A stretch of DNA of 64,000 nucleotides, from contig OZ005701.1 of NCBI GenBank assembly GCA_963930775.1, forward strand, positions 1,240,001 through 1,304,000, read 5' to 3'. This DNA comes from Cliona cf. orientalis (Eukaryota; Porifera; Demospongiae; Clionaida; Clionaidae). Of this stretch, positions 1 through 10,700 are shown one piece after another. The notes below the pieces were generated by a model, which saw only the letters and a program-made list of their open reading frames with translations, had not been told where the DNA came from and searched no databases. The position numbers were made by a program, and so were the translations under genes. Positions within the stretch are counted from its first letter, which is position 1, and every line of letters begins with the position of its first letter.

Positions 1-306
1 TGCACACAGGGAGTATATATTATGGGATATGGACACCACTGATCAGACCAGAAATTTCTTCCACCCTTAAATGTCCCGTCATGCAGATTTGCTATTTGCA
101 AGTATACCAGTACAAATTTTCTTGTACTCTGTCTCAAACGTTTTAAGCATGGCGTGGGCGGTGTCCATGGACTATTTTGGAAGTTTCAGTGATCTGTCCC
201 AAAATAATAATGTCATACATGCATGTACTATGATGTGATCATAATTATAATATATGCCTGCATGCCTACAATAACAATAATTTTACTGATGATTCTTTTG
301 ATTTAG
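1..306 (+). other. Intron at left edge, RTK copy A
   Basis: This stretch matches 35977-36370, the intron that follows the second Calx-beta exon of RTK copy C. The last Calx-beta exon of copy A should therefore end about 40 bp left of the window. It ends at an acceptor (atttag) before the first visible exon. No coding exon is seen inside it. Confidence 0.7.
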
Positions 307-2598
307 GTGATTGTGATTGTGCCAATGGTAGCTGCTCATGTCACAATGGTTACTTCGGCAATGGATTTGTTTGTTTAGGTTTGTTATTTTAGAATTATAG
401 TAGCTATAATATAATAATTATAGTATTATATTCATATAAACTGTTGCTGATAGATGATGACGAGTGCGAGATTGGACTGCACGACTGTGACAAATATGCA
501 AACTGTGTAAACACAGATGGAAGTTTTGAGTGTGCTTGCAATGATGGATTTCTCGGAGATGGGAAAATTTGTATCAGTAATAATAATATTTGCACCTGAA
601 TTATATTTTGCATGCATTGGGTGTAATATGTTTGGTTCTCTATAGGTAATTCAACTACAAATTTAGTTCCTTGTCCGTGCAGTTCTTCTGGAAACTGCTT
701 CACGTTTGAAGATTACAATGGCACTGAAATTTGTGGCTGTAAACCTGGCTATGAACTACGAATGAGTAACCAAAGTGCTCAAACATGTACAGGTATAGCT
801 ACTACTAATAATCAATGACAACAGTAATAATAATTTGATTTTTGGTAATTTCGTCATAATTACACACATCAGCGATTCTATTATTCAATTTGTACAGATA
901 TTGATGAATGCAACAGTAACAGTTACGACTGTGCCAATGGGACTTGTGTTAACGTACAAGGTTCTTATATTTGTATCTGCCCTTCTGGCTACACCTTCAA
1001 CCTTGATAGCCGACAGTGTATTGGTAAATAAAGTAGTCAAAATTTTAATGTGTACATGCTGACTTAGTTATTATCACATTACATGCACAAGTAACTATTG
1101 ATCTATATGACACAGTGCCAAAAAATACACAAACAAGATTCATAGGGATAACGTATCACATCCACTATACATCCCTATGCTTGCTTTTCTCATCCACTTC
1201 TGACTCTATAAAGTGTCGCTGTATTTTGATATTGATCCATGGGTAGACAGTATTGATTTTCCATTCCTGCAAGCATGCGCCCCATATACTATGTGTGTAC
1301 ACGGCTACTCAAAAAGCAAGCGTAGGGATGTATAGTGGATGTGATACGTTATCCCTACGAATCTTGTTTGTGTATTTTTTGGCACTACCATCCCTACTTC
1401 ATCCTTCAATTTTATTCAATTGTTTTTTATACTTGTTACTGTTCTTTTTTTAGTGCCCTCAGGGCCTGGTAGTTCATGATTGTCATTAATTTTCATCAAT
1501 GCCTCCTAGCTGACTAATCTCGTGGGGACAGAGGCTGGGTATGAGACTACCGTAGATCTGGAAATTTTCGTGTACAGAAACTTTCGTATGATAAATTTTC
1601 GTGTAAAAATATTTTCGTAGGAACGACCCCTTACCGCATTAGCGTTAATAGTGCATACTAATTTTCGTAAGATTAATTTTCGTAGCCGCCACCGACTACG
1701 AAAATATTTTTACAACGAAAATATCCAGATTTACGGTATACATATACCATGGCGACCGATTTGCCTATTCATTGTTTAATAATAAAAATTTATTAATGCA
1801 TGAAACAGTCAACTAGCTACAACTTCAAAAACAATAATATTATAGGAAGCAAGTACACCACTGATTCAGCATGTCTGTGTGATCTTAGCCTTTGAGTCAG
1901 GCAGCTATGGTACCCCAAACACACCGTAAGTTCAAACTTAAATACTCCTGTAAGTGCAAATCCCAGGCAGTCTTTTGATAGCTATAGCGGCGCAGCTATG
2001 ACTTCTTTTGCATCACACACTATTGAACGTGCATCAGTGGGGTTCTCGAAACAGCTCAGGTAACCAGCGTCCAGATTTGACCTGCGAATGAAGCCACGCC
2101 CCTCGTTATCTCGATCCTGAAGCTGCCAGGGCTGACTTAGCCTCGTGCCCAGGCCCTTTGAGGCCTGGGTACGAGGCTAGGGCTGACTCGATCGGCGAAC
2201 TTGAACGAAGGCTGTTTAGAACCAAGGAGTGACGAAAACTTTCGGTTTCTGGAGCATATTTTATAGGCCAGTAAGCTTACTGTTGGTAAGTAGCCACCAT
2301 AATCGACAGTTCACTGAGCTGATCAGTGAAGGGATCAGCTGAGCCGGCGCATGCGCGCCACTTACATCAGTCACATGACTTCACCATGGCAACACCGTAT
2401 GAGCATGCGCATTATACGATAAAATGGCTAATCAGACACACCCACTCGCAAAACGCGCGCTGTACACACCCACAATTCAATCGCTTTCCTGATAACACAA
2501 AACGAGCGTGCCACAGACGTGCGCGCTCCAAAATGGAGTGGATTTATACTCGAACTAAGGTGAGCGGTCATGGTAGTCTTGAGTTAGCCCAGGAAAAC

Positions 2599-2629
<31 letters not shown>

Positions 2630-5600
2630 AGAAAGAAAGAAAGAATGAGAAATGGCTATTTTTTTGAACATCTGGTTCTGGCATATACAATTGAGTTGAT
2701 GGATGATCTTGGTCTTGTTAGATAGAGAATTTGCTGTAGATTCCGATTTTGATACTTAGAAAGTTCACAAAGTTACCTGTTTTGAGATATTTGGATTTTT
2801 ATAATGTATTATATATATGGAGTATCCGTGCCATCCCTACTTATAGAGTCTACCGACTCTATGATTAATTTTGTGCTATAATATTATTTTATTTTGTTCA
2901 GATATTGATGAATGTAACGGTAGCAGTTATGACTGTGGCAATGGGACTTGTATCGACATGCCAGGCTCCTTCACTTGTATCTGCCCTCCTGGTTACATCT
3001 TCAACCATGATGAGCGACAATGTACCGGTAAATACTATTATTAATGCATGATCAGCATAATTATTATTATGACAAGTATAAAAAACAATTGAATAAAATT
3101 GAAGGATGAAGTAGGGATGGCAGGATCAAAAAGTACACAAACAAGATTTGTAAGGGATAATCGCATCTACTATACATCCCTACGCTTGGTTTTCTTTATT
3201 ATTACGCACCTATTAATGTCAACATACTTGTTGAGTGAAGTATGTGGAAGATATTCAGGTTATTCCTAGTTGTCACGATGGTGGGATGGTCAGTTTGATT
3301 CAATCACATGCATTATTACTGGTTATTTTTGCATCCCTCAACTTGAAAGCAAGCGTAGGGATGTATAGTAGATGCGATTATCCCTTACAAATCTTGTTTG
3401 TGTACTTTTTGATCCTGCCATCCCTACTTCATTCTTCAATTTTATTCAATTGTTTTTTATACTTGCTCCTGTTCTTTTTTTATTGCACATAGTGCATTTT
3501 ATCAATGCCATCTTACATGGCTTGCTCACAACTTCGTCCAGTGTAATTAAATGGACGATGGGAGGTGCCGAAGTATCGTAGCCACGCCTCTCGTTTACTT
3601 GCTTTCATATGCCTGGTGATGAAGCAGGCTGATAAGGCCAAGCTTTGTAGATTCCTTGTTTCCTGTCACCCGCCCGCATCCTTTCTAGGCTACCGCATCT
3701 ACAATTATTATTGAATTTTCAGGCTTATGAATCTCATTAGCAGGTGGCCATTAGTGATATTCATGGAGGAAGCAGTCGTATAATAATTCTGCAGTATTGT
3801 GGCCTATGAATAATAATTTTTTAGCAATAATAGATAATAACCGCCCGCCCGCATCCTCTTGGCTTCTTGATGGTGACGGGAAACAAGGATATTATTACTA
3901 TTGGCCTAAAGAAGGCTGTTTTAGGCGGCCCAAGTGGTGATGAGACCCTTCAGTTTAGGGAGAAAACCAAGTCCTAAATTTTATTGTTAGCAGCAGCTAC
4001 TCGGCATAATTCTATAATCTGTACGTTACCGCTCCTCGAGCCTTGCGCCTTCCGATATGATTATATCTATGTGATCGTTCCAGCGGAGCATTAGCGCTGC
4101 ACGCACTAGCGAGTCGCTCGCCTATGCCTAGCACTTTTCCGCTCCCCGAGCCTTGCGCCTTCTTATCCATGATTGATCCAGCGCACTGCTGCACGCGCGA
4201 GCGGGTACCTAGCTCGCCTCTGCCTAGTGCCTCGGCGAGCTCGCCTGGGGCAGGGGGCGCTGTCACATGACTTCACCATGGCAACACATTCCGAGCATGC
4301 GCATTATATCACAAAATGGCGTATCAGACACACCTCAATGCGCCGTACACACCCACTATTAAATAACTGTCGTGATAAAGACAAACTTGCGTGCCACTGC
4401 ACTGCGCGCTACAAAATGGAGTGGATTTATACTCAAACTAAGATGAGCGATTAAGGCAGTCTTGAGCTAGCCCTGATAATGAAAAAGAAAGAAAGAAAGA
4501 AAGATTGAGAAATGGCCATTTTTATGAACATCTGGTTCTGGCATATACAATTGATTTGATGCATGATCTTTGGTCTTGTTAGATAGATAATTTGCTGGAG
4601 ATTCTGATTTTCACACTTAGAAATTTCACAAACTTTACATATTTTGAGATATTTGGATATTTGTAATGTATTACATATATGGCATATCCAGGCCATCCCT
4701 ACTTATAGAGTCTACTGACTCTATGATTATATACAAGTATAAAAAACAATTGAATAAAATTGAAGGATGAAGTAGGGATGGCAGTGCCAAAAAATACACA
4801 AACAAGATTCGTAGGGATAACGTATCACACCCACTATATATCCCTACGCTTGCTTTTCTCATACATATCTGATTCAGCATGTAATTTAAAAGTGTCACTA
4901 CTATTGATATTGATCCCTGGGTATACAGTATTGATTTTCCATTCCTACATGCATGTGCCCCAAATATAATATTATGTGTGTGCACAGCTACTCAAAAAGC
5001 AAGCGTAGGGATGTATAGTGGATGTGATACGTTATCCCTACGAATCTTGTTTGTATATTTTTTGGCACTGCCATCCCTACTTCATCCTTCAATTTTATTC
5101 AATTGTTTTTTATACTTGTTACTGTTCCTTTTTTAGTGCCCTCAGGGCCTGGTAGTTATTAATTTTCATCAATGCCACCTAGCTGACTAATATCGTGGGG
5201 ACAGAGGCTGGGCATGAGACTACATGTATACATATTACATGGCGACCGGTTTGCCTATTCCGTGATTGTTTAATATTAAAATTTAATGCATGGAACTAGC
5301 TACTTCAAACATTGTTTCTGGACCTATATAGCTACATCCAACCGTGCTCCAGCAATATTATAAATACAATATTATTGTAGGGAAGTAAGTACACCATATT
5401 TGTGTGATCTTAGCCTTTGAGTCAGGCAGCTATGGTACCCCAACTGTGACACCATGAGTTCAAACTTGAATACTCCAGGCTGTACTAGAAGTGAAAATTC
5501 CAGGTAGTCTTTTGATAGCTTGCTAGGATGTCTTCTTTTGCATCACACACTATTGAACGTGCATCAGTGGGGTTCTCGAGACAGCTCAGGTAACTAGCTG

Positions 5601-6329
5601 ACCTGCGAATGAAGCCACGCCCCTCGTTATCTCGATCCTGAAGCTGGCTGACTCGACCGGCAAACTTGAAAGAAGGCTGTTTAGAACCAAGTCGCGACGA
5701 AAACATTCTGTTTCAGGAGCATATTTTATAGGCCAGTAAGCTTACTCTTGGTAAGTAGCCACTATAGCCCTGTTTACACACACTGATCCAGATTAAACTG
5801 AAGCGGTTTAAACTGCGTTTACACACTAGCGCTTAATCCGGATTAACATTATCATGGCCCATTACTTTACATGTAATCCACTTTTAATCCACATCAGGAC
5901 GTGGATTCTAATCCGGATTAACTAATCCAGATTAAAAGTGGATTATTGTGTTTACACAGAAACTGGATTAGTTTAATCCGGATTCTAATCTGGATTAAGG
6001 GCCTAGTGTAAACGGGGCTTATGATCGACAGTTCACTGAGCTGATCAGCTGAGCGATCCGGCGAGCAGGCCGCGCCGGCGCACGCGCGCCACTTACATCG
6101 GTCACATGACTTCACCATGGCAACAACAAATGAGCATGCGCATTATATGACAAAATGGCTAATTGGACACACCCACTCGCAAAACGCGCGCTGTACACAC
6201 CCACAATTAAATCGCTATCCTGATAACACAAAACGAGCGTGCCACAGACATGCGCGCTCCAAAATGGAGTGGATTTATACTCAAACTAAGGTGAGCGGTC
6301 ATGGTAGTCTTGAGTTAGCCCAGGAAAAC

Positions 6330-6361
<32 letters not shown>

Positions 6362-7702
6362 TGACAAATGGCTATTTTTTTGAACATCTGGTTCTGGCAT
6401 ATACAATTGAGTTGATGGATGATCTTGGTCTTGTTAGATAGATAATTTGCTGTAGATTCTGATTTTGATGCTTAGAAAGTTCAAAAAGCTACCTCTTTTG
6501 AGATATTTGGATTTTTGTAATGTATTATATATATGGAGTATCCGTGCCATCCCTACTTATAGAGTCTACCGCGACTCTATGATTATAGTATGGGCAGTTT
6601 CAAATCACTTTCCAGATCTATGTAGATGTAGCTTACAAAAATAATATTAATTATAGCTACTGCAGTCATTAATTTAGGTATAATTGCATCCATGGCATGG
6701 TCACAATTGCCACAGTGTAATAATAGAGAAATATACCCGCAATGTACAGATTTGGATGAATGTGAAACTAACATACATCACTGTGATCAAAATGCCAATT
6801 GCTTCAACACTGAAGGGAGCTACGACTGCACTTGTCGCAATGGATTCACTGGCAATGGAATAACATGTTTAAGTAAGTATACCGTAGTGTCCCAGGTACC
6901 CACACCCAAGTATAGAGTCACAATTTGATCCCTGGACTAGCTAGAGCCTCATACTAGCCGCTAATATAATAATATGCTCTGACTAAATTACCTTCTCAAG
7001 AAATTTACGTGATGTTTATAACAGTTGCAAGCTAGAGTGTATATGATATTGTGTTTTCGGGTATTATGACATTCATAATGATGTATAGAGCACATTTATG
7101 TGGGATATTCAACACAGTGCTTTACTTGCATATAAGTTCAAATGTATGCAGAAAGTATGATAATTATAGCAAGTCAGCCATGAAATTTTAACAAGTCCAC
7201 CCTATTTTTCCACCTCCTAGATAACAGTAACTGTGAAGTTTTAAACTGCTCTCAAGTGTGTTCCAATACAACTGGATCGTCAATATGTACCTGTGACCCA
7301 GGCTATTATTTGAATACACTTAATTTAAGAGAGTGTGAAGGTGATTAATTAAGATAAATACATTCACAAGTATATGGCATAATTATTATGGCAGATCTTG
7401 ATGAGTGTGATCTTGGCCTTGATACTTGTGACATCAATGCCAACTGTAAGAATACAATTGGAAACTATGAATGCCAGTGCAACAGTGGTTACCGTGGCAA
7501 TGGACGGATATGCAATGGTAATGTAGGATTATTATAATTAACGTGCAATATCCTATAATTATATGATATTATTATGTTTTAATGTCAGACATTAATGAAT
7601 GTGAGACAGGGCTTAGTAACTGCACACATTCTGAGAATTGCCGTAATTCAAATGGCACCTTTGAGTGTGGATCAGCACCCATCATAATGACAATGAAACC
7701 AG
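307..7702 (+). CDS. Copy A: N-terminal EGF-like exon array
   Basis: Nine exons encode EGF-like modules outside the cell. Calcium-binding EGF signatures (D-I/V/L-D-E-C near the start, N-x-x-G-S-Y/F later, paired C-x-C) are visible in 454-576, 898-1023, 2902-3027, 6750-6872, 7395-7517 and the half-module 7589-7702. Exon 307-378 is a short cysteine-rich EGF fragment; 646-792 and 7221-7340 are EGF-like without the calcium motif. Every exon starts and ends in phase 1, so exons can be gained or lost without breaking the frame. Introns 1024-2901 and 3028-6749 are swollen by repeats. Confidence 0.85.
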
Positions 7703-10700
7703 GTATAGCTAGAAGTTCTAAATAATATTGTGATATTATTATAGTGATTATATTATGATCATTTAATAGAACGGCCCAATCACAACCTCTCCTATAGTGT
7801 TGGGAATGATTTTTGCCTTGAAAGAGATTCATTATTTCCCAATATCACTTTGAAGTGCTCACTTGACAGACCGGATCCTTCTGTCGTATTCTCGTTCAAT
7901 ATTAGTATGGTTTTTGAAACTAATGTGACTGGAATTCTGCTGCAGGAATTGACTGTAGATGATGGCATATTTAAACTGCCAGATATCTTATGGCCACTAG
8001 GGCTAGATCGATCACTCAACTTCATGGATCTCTTTTTCAATGATGATGATACTATTATATCTGTTACCTGCGTTGCATCTAATGGTTTTGGACAGGACGA
8101 TGCCACCTCACACATCTCTGTTTGTGGTACAACTATAAACTCAGAATATTATTTAAGTGCAATTGGCATGTGCATGCATGCATACCCTCCAGCTGTCCCA
8201 CTTTAATTTAATGGCGCAGTTTCGATTTTTGGTTCCAAATTTCCGCTTTTCTTATGGCTACACAGAATTGATTTTTGTTCATCAATTTGCCTTATAGCCT
8301 TATAATTTGCATTATTTTATTAAGAATGTCCTATTTTTAGAAATTTGCCACTGCATTCTGATGGCTTAATGCTTGCCAAAATTTCCTTCTGTATGATATA
8401 ATATACAGCCGGTATTTCAGAGTTTTGTTTGACTTTTTGTTTCAGATAGGTGTGGTATGTATAAATTTTCATGGCTGCATGCATCGGTCAAGTTGATCAT
8501 TGTATATTATACCGTACTTCATAACATGCAGATTCTAATCAGTGTCAGGATGGTGTAACAAATAATTGTACACAAACTTGCACTCGTACTGTTTCCAATG
8601 GAACATCTTCTTATGAATGTGGTTGCAACAAAGGTTATGAGCTTGATTCAGACAATACCACATGTGTTGGTAAGCTTGAAATACATGTACAGTTATTATT
8701 GATTATTATGATTTAGCTGATACTGTGTATAGCCAACAAATTTCACAGGAGAAACTTTTAGTATGGTCATCACATCTGCCATAAATAATAATTATGCAAG
8801 AAAATTTGTGACTGTTTTCTAATAAACATAATTATTATGACAATAACAGATATAAATGAATGTCAAGGTCTCGAAAATAGGTGTTCTGACAACGAGGACT
8901 GTATGAATAATGAAGGTGGATATTCCTGTCCATGCAAGCCTGGCTATAAAAAATTAACAGATGACTTAAATGAAAAATGCACCGGTAAGCTTATACAATC
9001 AGTACCACAAATTTAATATCACCTACCTATAATAATATATACAATGTCATGGCATGTATCAGAAATTAAGGATTTCATTGAGTGTAAAACCAACCATTCG
9101 GACAGGATGAATTGCCATATGAATACAACTGACAGCTGTGTATGTACATGTAAGGAGGGATATTACCCTAACATGGAATTAGCTGATGATCATGAGTGTG
9201 AAGGTATACCGCTAATTAATGGTTTATAATGATGAATATTTAATTTTAATGACTGACTAAGCAGATGTTGATGAATGCATGTCCTATCCCTGCCATCCAA
9301 ATGCTACTTGTACTAATACAAATGGAACATACGATTGTGTGTGTGATGCTGGGTATGAAGGAGATGGAAGAAATTGCAATGGTATGCCCTTTTGTTAATA
9401 GTGCATGCATGTAGCTGCATAAAATCAACTTATTTTTTCACAGAAATGATCACATTGGAAGATCCACATGCACCTACAAATCCTAATATTAACTCAGCAA
9501 CTACTCCACCTTCTATCCCTAGCGTTAACTCTAGATCTGTAGCGTCGACGTCGGACACTGTCATCATTTCTAGCACCATTGGAGCAGTGGCATTATTGCT
9601 ACTTATTGCAGTATTAGTGCTAATTATCTGCTTCTTCAGAAAATTTTTTGCCATTACTAAGAAAAAAAGTGACTTGTACGTTCAAATGTACAGAATCTAA
9701 ATGCAATAATGGACCTCCTTTCTCCCATTGATTTCCCCTCAATCCTTTTTAATTTCCCTTTTCCATTACACTCTCTGCATGTCTTTCCTTTCCAGATTAT
9801 TCCGCAATACTACATTTGATCAGTATGATGTCAGTTCTCCAAGAGAACGTAAGTCCACCAGATTTAGCTAGTATAGAAATTGTATGTATCATACCTAATC
9901 CAATATAATAATTATTATACAACGTATGGAATCAACATTATTTTGAAAAATTCTGGTAAAGATCATCAATAATTGCTTCATACATGTTAAGACATTTCTA
10001 TATTCGATTGTATGTTGTATTCGATTAACTATGGTATGCATAATTATTTCCCTCAATGCAGTTAATCGTGACTTTTTTCCAAGGACTATATCTGTTCAAA
10101 GCTCTTACAAGCTCAATCTTCCTCAACACCTCCTTATCCCTGCATCAGATATCAAGCTAGTGGAACCAATCGGACAAGGTGATGAAATTCATGTAGAATC
10201 ATGACTGTGTATTCAGTATAATAATATAATATGTAATGGGTTATTATTACGCATTATAATAGGTGAGTTTGGCATAGTCTATAAAGGTTATATTATCAAG
10301 AAGCAAGGAAATATTGTGACTGATACTGTGGCTGTAAAGACACTGAAAGGTATAATAATAATAATACACATGCATCTTTGGACTCGATCTATCTTAGACT
10401 GTGATTTCTCCTGTGCAGGAATGTATAATAGAACCATGGTGAGAGAGATGCTAAAGGAGTGTTCCAAAATGTACAACTTCAATCATCCCAATGTCCTCAC
10501 TCTGAGGGGTGTCTGTCTTGATGGAGGTACAGCTCCTTACATCATTATGCCCTTCATGGCCAATGGTAGCTAGCCTACTGGCTTACCTCAAGAAGAATAG
10601 GGAAACACTGGTTGTCTCTCTCATGGACAAAGATGAAGATGATGTAAGAGCAAGAACTATAGCGTAACCCGGCATGCATTGCATACTGCATGCATGAAGT

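Noticed and set aside
2326-2667. ORF ending in [10 protein letters not shown]
   Set aside because: Reads through the GAAA microsatellite of repeat family 2; similar ORFs at 6117-6383 and 38024-38341 have the same cause.
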